Origin: Cyclobacterium jeungdonense
Lineage (GTDB): Bacteria; Bacteroidota; Bacteroidia; Cytophagales; Cyclobacteriaceae
Reading direction: 5' to 3'
DNA: 64,000 nt
Assembly (NCBI RefSeq): GCF_010994275.1
Contig: NZ_WMCD01000004.1
Location: 372,001-436,000, forward strand
The notes below the pieces were generated by a model, which was not told the DNA's origin, searched no databases, and saw nothing but the letters and a program-made list of their open reading frames with translations. Positions 8,794 through 18,395 of this stretch are shown in pieces. Position 1 is the first letter of the stretch; the number at the start of each line of letters is the position of its first letter. The translations under genes were made by a program, and so were the position numbers.

Positions 8794-11187
8794 TTATGCT
8801 TTAAGTTGAACAAGGGTAATCCCCGATCCTCCCCTATCTGCATGCTCATCGGAAAATCCGGCTACAGACGGCATTTTACTGATCAGGTTTCGGGTCAATC
8901 CTCTTAAGATCCCATCTCCTTTGCCGTGAATGATTTTGAGATCATTCATGCCAAGCATATAACCTTCGTCTATAAAATTTTGAATCAGGGGAAGCACCTC
9001 TTCCCCTCTTTTCCCACGAATATCCAAATTTGGAGAGAAATCCACCATTTTGGACATGGTATCGTAGCTTATCCGCTTTTCAACCGCCTTCTTTTCTTTT
9101 TTCAAAGAGGTATTGGATATCTTTTCCAGTCGATTCAATTTAACTTTTGATTTGAGATCTCCAATAAGAATGGATGCTTGCATTCCCCGGATTTCCAACA
9201 CTTCAGCCAACGCACCATTATCTTTCACCCGCACCTGATCCCCCGGCTTCACTTCCCCTTCCAGCACTTTTATCGCTTTTGGTGGTTCCTCAGCCTGCTT
9301 TTCGGGTTTTATGGTAGTCTTGTGTGCCTCCAGCTCGTTTCTTAGTTGACGTGTAGTCGCTTTATCGGCCTGAGATTCCTTGATGGACCGAATGGTGTGT
9401 TCAATCTTTTTATTTGCATCCTCCAGAAGTAGCTTAGCTTGAGCCTTGGCTTCGTTAAGAATGGCTTTTCGTTGATCGTCCAGAGTAGTTTTGAGTGAAT
9501 TGTATTCTTGAAGTCTTTGGCTGAGAAGCCGGTCTTTCCGTTGGGCTTCTGCCATCAGGGTTTCGTATTTGCTCTTTTCACTTTCCACTCTAAGCAGAAG
9601 TTTGTCGTACTTTACGCGGGTTTCCCCTACCTGTGCCTTTGCATGGAGAATTATCTCATTCGGTATCCCAATCTTTCCGGCTATTTCAAAAGCGAATGAA
9701 CTTCCCGGTTTCCCGATCTCCAGTTCATATAAGGGTTCCAACTTTTCCACATCATACCGCATGGCCCCATTGACCATCCCCGGACTTTTGGAGGCAAGTT
9801 GTTTCAGATTCCCGTAGTGAGTGGTCACGATTCCATAGGACCCGGATTTATTTAAATCGGTCAATATTGCCTCGGCTATCGCGCCTCCAAATTGCGGTTC
9901 AGTACCGGTTCCGAATTCGTCTATGAAAAATACGGTTTTTTTATTGGCATAAAACGTAAAATGTTTCATGTTCATTAAATGGGAGCTATAGGTACTCAGG
10001 TCATTTTCGATGTTTTGCTCGTCCCCGATATCGATAAAGAATTGGTCAAAAATACTGCAAATAGAATTGGGTTCCATAGGCACTAACAACCCGCATTGGT
10101 ACATATATTGCACCAATGCTACGGTCTTTAGAGTAACGGATTTGCCTCCTGCATTGGGTCCGGATATTACCAAAAGCCGATGATTGGGATCGAGTCGAAG
10201 ACTAACGGGAACAATCGCCTTTTTTTGTTGCCGAAGGGCCATTTCCAGTAGAGGATGTCTTGCTTTTTCCCAAGACATTTCCCTGCCAGTAGCCATTTCC
10301 GGGTTTACTCCATTTATTTTGAGCGCAAATTTGGCTTTGGCCCGAATGAAATCTACCATTCCTAAAAAATAAAATGCCCTGCGGAGGGCCGGAATGTACA
10401 TCCTCAATTCATCGGTGAGCTTTGTCAGTATTTTCTGAACTTCCCTGCGTTCCATGTACTCGAGGTCTCTGATATCATTGTTGATATCCAAAACCTCTGC
10501 CGGTTCCAGATATACCGTCTGCCCCGTGGCTGATTCGTCGTGAATAAAGCCCTTGATGCGCTTTTTATATTCTGCCAATACAGGAATTACCATACGCCCT
10601 CCCCGGATCGTAACAGATGCGTCCTCAGGGGTAAAGCCCTGGGCTTTTACCGACCGGTATATTTGGTCCAGCACTTTACGGATCCGACTTTCCTCATAGG
10701 CCAGCTGTGTTCGAATCAGATTCAATTCCTGCGATGCGTTATTTTTTATCTTACCCTTCTCGTCCAGCACCCGCCCAATGCTTTTTTCCAAGGGAATGTC
10801 CTCCTCCACCATGCCCAGCAATTGAAATAACTGCGGGTATTCCTCCTTAAATTTGTTCAAGAATGAAACACATCCTTCCAATGTTTTCAGCCCCAGCCTG
10901 ACTTCATGAAATTCATCTTCAAACAGGAAGGTACCCTCAATCTTAGCCTTATCCAGGTAAGGGTAAATATTGACGAAATTAGAAGCAGGAAAAGGCTCAC
11001 CTGAAACCAAGATTTTCCGGAATTCATCTGTTTGAGACAACAGTTTGGTTAGCAATTTCCGGTCTTTGGAAAAAGAGACTTTCTTTACAAAATCCGCTCC
11101 CAAACTACCAGTACACTCTTCTTTGATCAATTCTTTGATTTTATCAAAATCGATCTTTTCTTCCAGATTTGCAGGGTATAATTTCAT
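8794..11187 (-). CDS. mutS2: Endonuclease MutS2
   Basis: 797 residues, the usual MutS2 length. The MutS core carries the P-loop ISGPNAGGKSVTLKT near residue 340 and the Walker B/signature stretch FFIDEFGTGTEP. A coiled-coil clamp follows (about 500-630), then a C-terminal Smr endonuclease domain (about 720-797) with LDIRGKRGEEV and KIIHGKGDGILRG. MutS2 suppresses homologous recombination, and in other bacteria it rescues collided ribosomes. Which role applies here is not visible. Its ATG lies 3 bp after the stop of the DUF4296 gene, so the two are probably in one operon. Confidence 0.96.
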   Translation of the reverse strand: MKLYPANLEEKIDFDKIKELIKEECTGSLGADFVKKVSFSKDRKLLTKLLSQTDEFRKILVSGEPFPASNFVNIYPYLDKAKIEGTFLFEDEFHEVRLGLKTLEGCVSFLNKFKEEYPQLFQLLGMVEEDIPLEKSIGRVLDEKGKIKNNASQELNLIRTQLAYEESRIRKVLDQIYRSVKAQGFTPEDASVTIRGGRMVIPVLAEYKKRIKGFIHDESATGQTVYLEPAEVLDINNDIRDLEYMERREVQKILTKLTDELRMYIPALRRAFYFLGMVDFIRAKAKFALKINGVNPEMATGREMSWEKARHPLLEMALRQQKKAIVPVSLRLDPNHRLLVISGPNAGGKSVTLKTVALVQYMYQCGLLVPMEPNSICSIFDQFFIDIGDEQNIENDLSTYSSHLMNMKHFTFYANKKTVFFIDEFGTGTEPQFGGAIAEAILTDLNKSGSYGIVTTHYGNLKQLASKSPGMVNGAMRYDVEKLEPLYELEIGKPGSSFAFEIAGKIGIPNEIILHAKAQVGETRVKYDKLLLRVESEKSKYETLMAEAQRKDRLLSQRLQEYNSLKTTLDDQRKAILNEAKAQAKLLLEDANKKIEHTIRSIKESQADKATTRQLRNELEAHKTTIKPEKQAEEPPKAIKVLEGEVKPGDQVRVKDNGALAEVLEIRGMQASILIGDLKSKVKLNRLEKISNTSLKKEKKAVEKRISYDTMSKMVDFSPNLDIRGKRGEEVLPLIQNFIDEGYMLGMNDLKIIHGKGDGILRGLTRNLISKMPSVAGFSDEHADRGGSGITLVQLKA

Positions 11188-11190
11188 TAA

Positions 11191-11526
11191 TTATCGGGCG
11201 ATTTTTTCTCTTAAGGTCAACGAATCAATCGTTCGTTCGTAAAGGTATTCCATTTTGGAGGCGTCCAGCAGGTAATGTTCCAGACTGTTGATATACACCG
11301 TATCGGCAATTCCGTGCTTTTCAAAAATTTGTTTTTCGAGAATGGGGTAAAGTACTTTGGTTGAATCATAGGGAATGGAAAGGGACTGGACAAAACCCTC
11401 AGCCAGGTGGATGTCAACTAATATTTCCACCATCTTATCCTCTGATAATAGCTCCTCTGGTTTCTCCTTGCCATCGCAGGAAACCAGCAATATGAAAAGA
11501 GCGAATACACTATAAGTTAATTTCAC
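11191..11526 (-). CDS. DUF4296-type lipoprotein
   Basis: 111 residues from a GTG start at 11526. A short signal with lipobox (VFALFILLVSC, then DGKEKPEE) marks a lipoprotein. The body is helical with LLSEDKMVEILVDIHLAEGF, the pattern I associate with DUF4296, a small family restricted to Bacteroidetes with no known function. It sits immediately upstream of mutS2. Confidence 0.78.
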   Translation of the reverse strand: MKLTYSVFALFILLVSCDGKEKPEELLSEDKMVEILVDIHLAEGFVQSLSIPYDSTKVLYPILEKQIFEKHGIADTVYINSLEHYLLDASKMEYLYERTIDSLTLREKIAR

Positions 11527-11632
11527 AGCACAAAATTACCCAATTCCTTTTACAATTGGCAATAAGTAAAGGCGAAGTCGTTTTATTATTCAAGGGAGAC
11601 TGCTAAATTAGGCTTTTCATTGAAACTGAAAA

Positions 11633-12511
11633 ATGAACCAACTGATTAAAAAACTGAGAAGATATGAAATCATCCTTAGAAAAGTGGCCAACAGCCACCT
11701 TCAGGGTGACCATCAATCCATTTTTAAGGGTGCCGGTTTGGAATTTGATGACCTCAGGCCCTATCAGTATGGTGACGATATCAGAACGGTAGAATGGAAG
11801 GTATCTGCCAAGGGTCACGGGACTTTTGTAAAAACCTTTAAGGAGGACAAAGACCAATCTGTCTATTTTCTTCTAGATATCAGCGGTTCCCAGGACATCG
11901 GGAGTAAGGAAAGAAAAAAAATTGACCAAGGCAGAGAAATTGCTGGGGTCTTAACCCTGGCTGCTGTTCACGAGGGATCTCAAGTGGGGTTAATAAGTTA
12001 TTCGGACGAAAAAGAGAAAATCATCCTTCCCGGAAAAGGGAGCAGGCAAGCCGTAAAAATCATCAAAGGGATCTTTGACCAGGAAAAAAAATCTCAGGGT
12101 ACTGACCTCAATGGAATGTTTACCTTTTGTCTCAATCTAATCAAAAAGCGAAGCATTCTTTTTGTAATTTCCGACTTCATTGATTCAGAATACGAACGCC
12201 CGCTAAAAGCATTGGCCAAGAAACACGATCTGGTAGTCTTGCAAATGACCGACCCAATCGAATCCGCCCTCCCTTCTCTAGGGATTATTCCTGTTTTTGA
12301 CAAGGAGGGTGGAAAGACTACCTGGGTAAATACCGCTTTTGGTGGTTTTTCCCGAAAAATAGCTTCTTCTTTTGGCTCGGAAAGAGACCATCTCAGGGAA
12401 TTTTGTAAAAGAAATCAGATCAATTACCTTCAGATAGACACCCGAAAAGATATCGTCCTTCCATTAATGGAATTATTCAAGTTAAGAAACAAAACCATGA
12501 AACGTGGATAA
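11633..12511 (+). CDS. DUF58 domain protein (aerotolerance-operon type)
   Basis: 292 residues. The DUF58 signature LEFDDLRPYQYGDDIRTVEW lies near residues 38-57, followed by a von Willebrand-like fold whose metal site is visible as LLDISGSQD near residue 82. DUF58 proteins accompany MoxR ATPases and Bat proteins in Bacteroidetes. Here the next two genes encode a BatD-like and a BatA-like protein, but no moxR precedes it. The stop overlaps the next GTG start by 8 bp, so translation is probably coupled. Confidence 0.9.
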   Translation: MNQLIKKLRRYEIILRKVANSHLQGDHQSIFKGAGLEFDDLRPYQYGDDIRTVEWKVSAKGHGTFVKTFKEDKDQSVYFLLDISGSQDIGSKERKKIDQGREIAGVLTLAAVHEGSQVGLISYSDEKEKIILPGKGSRQAVKIIKGIFDQEKKSQGTDLNGMFTFCLNLIKKRSILFVISDFIDSEYERPLKALAKKHDLVVLQMTDPIESALPSLGIIPVFDKEGGKTTWVNTAFGGFSRKIASSFGSERDHLREFCKRNQINYLQIDTRKDIVLPLMELFKLRNKTMKRG

Positions 12512-13406
12512 AGTAGTGAAGCTGTTGGTATTGGCGGTATTCCTGATGGCACAGCCTTACCGGATACAGGGACAGGAAATATCCGTTGAAGGGTACTTTA
12601 TGGAGGATTCAGCCAGATTGGGCGAACGAGTGGGCTATGTACTCAAAGCCCAATACCCAAGCGACCTTCCAGTACTTTTTCCGGATTCTACCTACCGTTT
12701 CGGGGATTTCGAGTTGCTGGAAAAACAAACCTTCGCCTCCATTTCTGATGATCAAACCACCTTGGATAGTGCCGTTTATTGGTTGGCAAACTTTTCTCTT
12801 GATTCTGTCCAAAATTATCGCATTCCGGTATTTGAAATTCTCAAATACGACAGCATAAGCCATTTCCCTGAAGCCGCTTCCCTGAACCTGATTTTTACTA
12901 TTGATGAAATTCCGGAGGAGTTGGCCTTTCGCCAAAATGACAATTACCAGATAATCCCTTCCTATTTTAACTACCCCTATCTTATTATAGGCCTGGTAGC
13001 GGCCCTGATTCTCCTGGTTGGAGCAATTTATTTCTTTGGCGATGGCTTGAAAAAACGTTGGCAAGTTCGCCGCGAGAAAAAGAAATGGAAACGGTTTTTG
13101 GGTAATTGGGAACTTTCCATGAAAAAATTGGTGGAAAATCCTCAGATCCAGGAAGCAGATGAACTTCTGGGGCTTTGGAAAAGCTATTTGGAAACCCTTA
13201 CCGGACGACCTGTCAAAGAGTGGACTAGTACCGAAATTTCTATCTTCCTCCAGCAACCGGACGTTATTAAAGATTTCCGGAAGATCGAATTAATCATTTA
13301 TGCCAATCGGGTAGATAGCAATATCCGGGAGGCTTGCGAAAATTTACTTCAAATTTCAAAGCGGCAATTGGAAGAAAAAATTGAAAAAATTCAACATCAT
13401 GAATGA
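12504..13406 (+). CDS. BatD-like membrane-anchored exported protein
   Basis: 300 residues from a GTG start at 12504 inside the end of the DUF58 gene. A signal sequence (LLVLAVFLMAQPYRIQG) leads to a beta-type extracytoplasmic domain. One membrane span follows (PYLIIGLVAALILLVGAIYF, about 152-171), then a positively charged cytoplasmic tail with RREKKKWKRFLGNW. This layout fits the BatD/DUF4381-like partner found between DUF58 and VWA proteins. It overlaps the next gene by 8 bp. The family call rests mostly on context and topology. Confidence 0.72.
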   Translation: MDKVVKLLVLAVFLMAQPYRIQGQEISVEGYFMEDSARLGERVGYVLKAQYPSDLPVLFPDSTYRFGDFELLEKQTFASISDDQTTLDSAVYWLANFSLDSVQNYRIPVFEILKYDSISHFPEAASLNLIFTIDEIPEELAFRQNDNYQIIPSYFNYPYLIIGLVAALILLVGAIYFFGDGLKKRWQVRREKKKWKRFLGNWELSMKKLVENPQIQEADELLGLWKSYLETLTGRPVKEWTSTEISIFLQQPDVIKDFRKIELIIYANRVDSNIREACENLLQISKRQLEEKIEKIQHHE

Positions 13407-14439
13407 CATCTCTTCCTATATCTCCTGGAACTGGTTTTTACCGGAAACACTACAGTCATTTGAATGGGAGAATTTTTTCCTGCTTCATTTGATTTGGGCG
13501 ATTCCTTTGTTTTTGCTGCTCAGAAAATTCATCAAATTCCTAAAAAAACCAGTCCTGGAGCTTTCCCTACCAAAAAAGGCTTCAAAGAAAAATTTCTGGA
13601 CCTATTTAAGACTCATTCCCTCCCTTTTTTTTCTATTTGCCCTATGGATGGTGGTGATCGCCCTCGCTCGTCCTCAGCGCACCAATGAAAAAGTGGAACA
13701 ATACACCGAAGGGATAGACATCATGTTGGTATTGGACATTTCCGAATCCATGGATTTACAGGACTTTTCTCCCAACAGGTTGGAAGCGGCTAAAGAAACG
13801 GCAATCGATTTTATCAATGGTCGCATCGCAGACCGGATCGGAATGGTCATCTTTTCCGGTGAGGCCTTCTCCCTGGCTCCCCTTACCACTGACTACGAAC
13901 TATTAACAGACTTGGTAGGAAGCATTACCTTTAATATGATGGATGCCAAGGGTACCGCCATTGGCAGTGCGGTGTCTACTGCCACCAACCGGATGAGGGA
14001 ATCAGAAGCTAAATCCAAGGTCATGGTACTACTCAGTGACGGGGATAATAATGCAGGAAACGTAGATCCGGTTTTTGCTGCGCAGCTTGCGGAGGCAATG
14101 GATATTAAAATCTACACCATCGCGGTTGGAAAGGACGGAATGGTCCCCTATGGCACGGACTTCTTTGGTAGACCCCAAATGATTGAGAGTTACCTAAATG
14201 AAGAAACCCTTCGAAACATCGCCCGCATTACCGAAGGTGAGTTTTTCAGGGCTTCTGACGATGGTGCTTTGGAAACCATTTTTACAAAAATTGACGAACT
14301 GGAAAAAGCAGAAATCATTGAGTCCCGGTACAAAGAGACCATGGACTACTACAGGCCGTACCTTTTTTGGGGTATTTTGTTCTTCTTCGTTTGGATGTTA
14401 TTAAAGAGCACATTTTTTAACAATTTCTTATTGGATTAG
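13399..14439 (+). CDS. batA: BatA-like VWA domain membrane protein
   Basis: 346 residues if translation starts at ATG 13399; an in-frame TTG at 13381 would add six residues. I prefer the ATG because it overlaps the previous stop in an ATGAATGA arrangement. Membrane spans lie near residues 15-35, 60-80 and at the C-terminus (LFWGILFFFVWMLL). Between them is a von Willebrand type A domain with MIDAS residues in LVLDISESMD near residue 108. This is the BatA layout of the Bacteroides aerotolerance operon. The biochemical role of Bat proteins is unresolved. Confidence 0.88.
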   Translation: MNDISSYISWNWFLPETLQSFEWENFFLLHLIWAIPLFLLLRKFIKFLKKPVLELSLPKKASKKNFWTYLRLIPSLFFLFALWMVVIALARPQRTNEKVEQYTEGIDIMLVLDISESMDLQDFSPNRLEAAKETAIDFINGRIADRIGMVIFSGEAFSLAPLTTDYELLTDLVGSITFNMMDAKGTAIGSAVSTATNRMRESEAKSKVMVLLSDGDNNAGNVDPVFAAQLAEAMDIKIYTIAVGKDGMVPYGTDFFGRPQMIESYLNEETLRNIARITEGEFFRASDDGALETIFTKIDELEKAEIIESRYKETMDYYRPYLFWGILFFFVWMLLKSTFFNNFLLD

Positions 14440-14466
14440 GGGTATTTTAGGCTATCCTGAATATAA

Positions 14467-14493
14467 AAGCCCGGTCCAAATTTGACCGGGCTT
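14467..14493. terminator. Terminator hairpin between batA-like and oxidoreductase genes
   Basis: A perfect 10-bp inverted repeat (AAGCCCGGTC, 7-base loop, GACCGGGCTT) lies between two converging genes. On the minus strand the stem runs into TTTTATAT, a reasonable U-tract, so it best fits termination of the oxidoreductase transcript. It may also work for the plus-strand operon. Confidence 0.75.
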
Positions 14494-14521
14494 GGCATAT
14501 CCATGCAATTAATTGCAAAAA

Positions 14522-15943
14522 TCAAGTCATTTCCCAACCTGGACGGACCGGTTCCCGGATGTATTTGTCTGCCGCATCCAGTCCTATGGCTTTGAGGTTT
14601 TTTGAATCCCAATGAATTTTTTGCCCTCCCATTCGTAAGGACAGAACTCCCAAAAGGGTAATCTCTGTAAGGTGCGCCCCATATTCAAAATTGGCACTTG
14701 CAGCAGGACCGCCCTTAATGGCATCCACCCAATCTCTGAAATGGCCATTCGACCTGGGGATGACTTCTGCTGGTTTTCTCATGCTGGCTGCCAAGCTCTC
14801 AGGAAACACGTGTGGTACCCGGTTCCCGCCATTGACAATGATGCCCTTATCTCCAACGAACAAAGTCGCACGGGAAGGCCATTGATAGTCTGCAGGAAGT
14901 GAAGGATGTAAGGGAGGTTTTAACCCACCAGAATACCAGGTTAACTTTATGGGCTTTCCGGTGTTGTTCTCCGGAAAATGATAATATCCTATTTCCCCAT
15001 AGGGAGCGATGTGCTCGTTACTAAATCCTGCCGGAAAAACTTCGATGGTTTTCGGGTAGCCCAGTTCAAATGCCCAGGTAGCCGCGTCCATGTCGTGGCA
15101 GCCAAAGTCTCCTAAAGCACCGCAGCCAAAATCCCAGAAATCCCGCCAGGTAACCGGTGAATACCACTCGTGATAGGGCCTGTTGGCGGAAGGTCCAAGC
15201 CAAAGATCCCAGTCCAATCCATGGGGCTTGGGGGTGCCTTCTTCGGGTACACTTTCTATTTCAGGAATCCAGCGGGAAGCAGGGACCCAGGAATGAGTTT
15301 CCTTTACCTCTCCGATCACTCCAGCTCGTAAATATTCTACGGTCTGCCGGATACCATCTGTGCTGTGCCCCACATTTCCCATTTGGGTGGCCAAACCGGT
15401 TTCTTGGGTCAATTGCTTGACCATCCTGGCTTCCCAAATATTGTGAGTCAGGGGCTTTTCGCAATAGACATGTTTTCCGGCTTTCATTGAAGCATAGGTC
15501 ACATAGGCGTGGGTATTGTCTGGAGTGGAGCAACAAATGGCATCCAATCCCTTTTCTTTTTCCAGCATTTCTCGGAAATCCAAATACTCATTGAGTTTGT
15601 AATTTTCAGTTTTGTCTTCGTAATGACCCTCAACCAGTCGCTTCACCGGACCCCGACCCGCAATGGACCGGTAATAAAAATTCGCTAAATCCCAGTATTC
15701 TCCCGGGTCGGCAATTGCGGTAATCTGAACATCATCCAGTTTCATCAGGTCGAGCGCATTTTGACGACCCTTTCCCCCTACGCCGATCATTCCTACATTG
15801 ACCTTATCACTGGGGGCCACATGACCCTTTCCCCCAAGCACAAACCTTGGGACTATAAAAAAACTCGCTGCACTGAGGGAGGCTGTTTTGACAAAATTTC
15901 TTCGGGAATCATTCGTTTCGCTTTTATTCGGTTGTTTATTCAT
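14522..15943 (-). CDS. Tat-exported Gfo/Idh/MocA-family oxidoreductase
   Basis: 473 residues. An N-terminal Tat signal has the twin arginines at 14-15 in SRRNFVKTASLSAASFF. A Rossmann fold follows with GMIGVGGKGRQNAL near residues 50-63 and the family motif CEKPLTHNIWEA near residue 160. The C-terminal half is the substrate-binding domain of the large exported subfamily common in Bacteroidetes and Planctomycetes, NAD(P)-dependent and usually acting on sugars or glycosides. It follows the amidohydrolase after a 105-bp gap. The substrate is not predictable. Confidence 0.88.
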   Translation of the reverse strand: MNKQPNKSETNDSRRNFVKTASLSAASFFIVPRFVLGGKGHVAPSDKVNVGMIGVGGKGRQNALDLMKLDDVQITAIADPGEYWDLANFYYRSIAGRGPVKRLVEGHYEDKTENYKLNEYLDFREMLEKEKGLDAICCSTPDNTHAYVTYASMKAGKHVYCEKPLTHNIWEARMVKQLTQETGLATQMGNVGHSTDGIRQTVEYLRAGVIGEVKETHSWVPASRWIPEIESVPEEGTPKPHGLDWDLWLGPSANRPYHEWYSPVTWRDFWDFGCGALGDFGCHDMDAATWAFELGYPKTIEVFPAGFSNEHIAPYGEIGYYHFPENNTGKPIKLTWYSGGLKPPLHPSLPADYQWPSRATLFVGDKGIIVNGGNRVPHVFPESLAASMRKPAEVIPRSNGHFRDWVDAIKGGPAASANFEYGAHLTEITLLGVLSLRMGGQKIHWDSKNLKAIGLDAADKYIREPVRPGWEMT

Positions 15944-16048
15944 CTTTAGCTCTTTTTATGTGATTTAAATTTTAAAAAAGACAATTCTTATTCTCCTAAT
16001 AATAAAGTAGATTTCATCCTTCAATTTTCGCCAAATCAACTACTCAAC

Positions 16049-16978
16049 TTAAAGATCGTAGACTTTTTCGGCATTTCGGTAGTATAATTTTTCCTTTTCT
16101 TCCGGTGATAATTTTTGAGAAAGGGAATAAAACGTTGCCATCCACTCGCTATAGGTGCCCGCTCGAAGTACCACCGGCCAGTCTCCCCCGAAAACGACCC
16201 TATCCGGACCAAAGACCTCAAGGACAGTATCAAAATAGGGCTGCAGACCATTCAATTTCCAACCCGCCCCGGCCCTGGTAAGCATACCGGAGATTTTGCA
16301 GTAAACCTGCTCCATGGAAGCGAAAGGTGCCAGGGAATTGGCCCAGGCTTCCCAGTCCTCATTTACAATATCAGGATTGGCAAGATGGTCTAAAATAAAT
16401 ACCTGGTCCGGGAAACTCTTTACCAGAGTAAATACATCATGTAATTGCCTGGGATTTACATTAAGATCATAAACCCAACCAAAGCGCCTCAAGAATTCGA
16501 TACCTCGCAAAAATCCAGAATGTCCAAGCATTGGAGTTTTTCGTATGCCACGAACAATTTTCCTTTCTGCCATGACTTCCATAGCCCCCCGACTTTTCTC
16601 TCCTTTTTCCAACGGGAAGTAAGCGACCATTCCTGCTATCCGGGGATCCTTTTCAGATTGTTTCACCACCCAGTCTACCTCTTGTAAATACTGTTCGGGG
16701 ACCCTGCCACATTCTACAAAAACCATCTTTGAAATGGGAAATGCGTCGCTTGCCTGTTGGTAATCCGGTAATAAGTGATTTTTTGCCAAAGGATTATCAG
16801 CCCCCTGTAGCCAGGGATAATCCATCTCTGACAAATTCCAAAGGTGAAGGTGAGTATCCACCAGGGGAATGTCTGAATGATTTTGGTCTCCTTGCTCAAA
16901 GGGAAAAAGGAATGTGGAATTCGATGCTAACGCACCGGATACCAACACTCCTTTTTTGCAAAAACTCCTTCTATTCAT
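16049..16978 (-). CDS. Amidohydrolase-superfamily TIM-barrel hydrolase (lactonase-like), exported
   Basis: 309 residues. An N-terminal Tat-like signal (NRRSFCKKGVLVSGALAS) precedes the metal-binding start PLVDTHLHLWNLSEMDYPWL near residue 40. Later HLANPD and FGGDWPV segments are typical of the amidohydrolase 2 family, as in fuconolactonase-type and 2-pyrone-4,6-dicarboxylate lactonase-type enzymes that open sugar or aromatic lactones. It starts 16 bp after the TrpB2 stop, so it is co-transcribed with it. The next downstream gene is an exported oxidoreductase, which fits oxidation followed by lactone hydrolysis, but the substrate is unknown. Confidence 0.82.
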   Translation of the reverse strand: MNRRSFCKKGVLVSGALASNSTFLFPFEQGDQNHSDIPLVDTHLHLWNLSEMDYPWLQGADNPLAKNHLLPDYQQASDAFPISKMVFVECGRVPEQYLQEVDWVVKQSEKDPRIAGMVAYFPLEKGEKSRGAMEVMAERKIVRGIRKTPMLGHSGFLRGIEFLRRFGWVYDLNVNPRQLHDVFTLVKSFPDQVFILDHLANPDIVNEDWEAWANSLAPFASMEQVYCKISGMLTRAGAGWKLNGLQPYFDTVLEVFGPDRVVFGGDWPVVLRAGTYSEWMATFYSLSQKLSPEEKEKLYYRNAEKVYDL

Positions 16979-16994
16979 GATCTCCCCAAAACTG

Positions 16995-18365
16995 TCATAC
17001 GGGAATCGTAGGTGTCCCTAGTTTGGCAATGGAAGCATCAATTTCTTCCTGGCTCAACTCATGCTGCCGTATTTTTCCAGCAAAATAATCGTCATACGCT
17101 TTCATATCAAAATTTCCATGACCGCAGAGATTAAATAAAATGGTTTTGGAAACCCCTTCTTCTTTGCATTTTTTGGCTTCCTGAATGGCAGTTGCGATTC
17201 CGTGGTTGGCCTCCGGAGCGGGTATAATTCCCTCAGCACGGGAAAAAAGAACCCCGGCTTCGAAAATTTCCAGGTTATCATGAGCTCGGGCTTCGATTAG
17301 CTGATCTTTGAGCAATTGGCTAACTATTACTCCAGCACCGTGGTAACGCAGGCCCCCTGCATGGATCGGAGCCGGAATAAAATCATGTCCCAAGGTGTAC
17401 ATGGGCAAAAGGGGGGTCATTCCCGCCGTATCCCCAAAATCATATCGAAAGATTCCTCTGGTTAATTTGGGGCAGGAAGAAGGTTCGCTGGCAATGCACC
17501 GAATCTTTTTACCCTCCTCCAGGTTCAACCGAAGAAATGGGAAGGATAGGCCGGCAAAATTAGATCCGCCACCAAATGGCGCAATGACGATATCAGGCAG
17601 ATCACTTCCTGCTTTTTCCATTTGTTTGATCGCTTCCAACCCTATGATCGTTTGGTGAAGTTTAACGTGGTTTAGCACACTTCCCAGCGCATACTTGGTA
17701 TCATCCCTGGTAGCTGCCATTTCCACCGCCTCCGAAATAGCAATCCCCAAACTTCCGGGAGAGTCCGGGTTCTCTGCAAGGATCTTTCTACCCGCCTCCG
17801 TCCGGTCTGAAGGTGAAGGGTAAACATTGGCCCCCCAGGTATTCATCATCATCTTTCGGTAGGGCTTATCATTATAGGAGAGTCTTACCATGTACACGTC
17901 GCAGGCAATACCGAAGTGCTGGCACGCAAAACTTAAGGCTGAACCCCATTGCCCTGCACCGGTTTCCGTGGTAATTCTTTTGATACCCTCCTGTTTATTG
18001 TAATACGCCTGCGGAATGGCAGTATTGGGTTTATGCGATCCTGATGGACTCACGCCTTCGTATTTATAATAAATTTTGGCAGGAGTATCCAGGGCCTTTT
18101 CCAGTCCATATGCCCGGTAAAGCGGAGTGGGTCTCCAAATGGAATACATGTTTCGCACCTCATCCGGAATAGTCACCCATTTATCGGTGGTTACTTCCTG
18201 TTTGATAAGTGCCTCGGGAAACAAGGGTGCCAAAGCGTCGGGACCGATAGGTTCCAGGGTGCCTGGATGCAATGGAGGTAATGGCTTGTTGGGCATGTCC
18301 GCAATAATATTATACCATTTTTCCGGAATCTCCTTTTCTTCTAAGTTTGTTTTTCTAATTTTCAT
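16995..18365 (-). CDS. trpB2: TrpB2-type (TrpB-like) PLP-dependent enzyme
   Basis: 456 residues, about 50 longer than classical TrpB, with the TrpB2 pattern: WRPTPLYRA (78-86) and the PLP lysine K112 in [29 protein letters not shown] and the phosphate-binding GGGSNFAG are also present. TrpB2 proteins make tryptophan from indole or use O-phosphoserine with a distinct alpha partner; some act as serine deaminases. No trpA or other trp gene is nearby. It lies 30 bp after a VCBS-repeat gene and 16 bp before an amidohydrolase gene, an odd setting for an amino acid enzyme. Confidence 0.92.
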   Translation of the reverse strand: MKIRKTNLEEKEIPEKWYNIIADMPNKPLPPLHPGTLEPIGPDALAPLFPEALIKQEVTTDKWVTIPDEVRNMYSIWRPTPLYRAYGLEKALDTPAKIYYKYEGVSPSGSHKPNTAIPQAYYNKQEGIKRITTETGAGQWGSALSFACQHFGIACDVYMVRLSYNDKPYRKMMMNTWGANVYPSPSDRTEAGRKILAENPDSPGSLGIAISEAVEMAATRDDTKYALGSVLNHVKLHQTIIGLEAIKQMEKAGSDLPDIVIAPFGGGSNFAGLSFPFLRLNLEEGKKIRCIASEPSSCPKLTRGIFRYDFGDTAGMTPLLPMYTLGHDFIPAPIHAGGLRYHGAGVIVSQLLKDQLIEARAHDNLEIFEAGVLFSRAEGIIPAPEANHGIATAIQEAKKCKEEGVSKTILFNLCGHGNFDMKAYDDYFAGKIRQHELSQEEIDASIAKLGTPTIPV

Positions 18366-18395
18366 TCAATAGTTATTATTTACGATTTACTGATT

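Noticed and set aside
12609..13256. 215-codon minus-strand frame inside the BatD-like gene
   Set aside because: Antisense shadow; the plus-strand gene has a signal, a membrane span and coupled neighbours.
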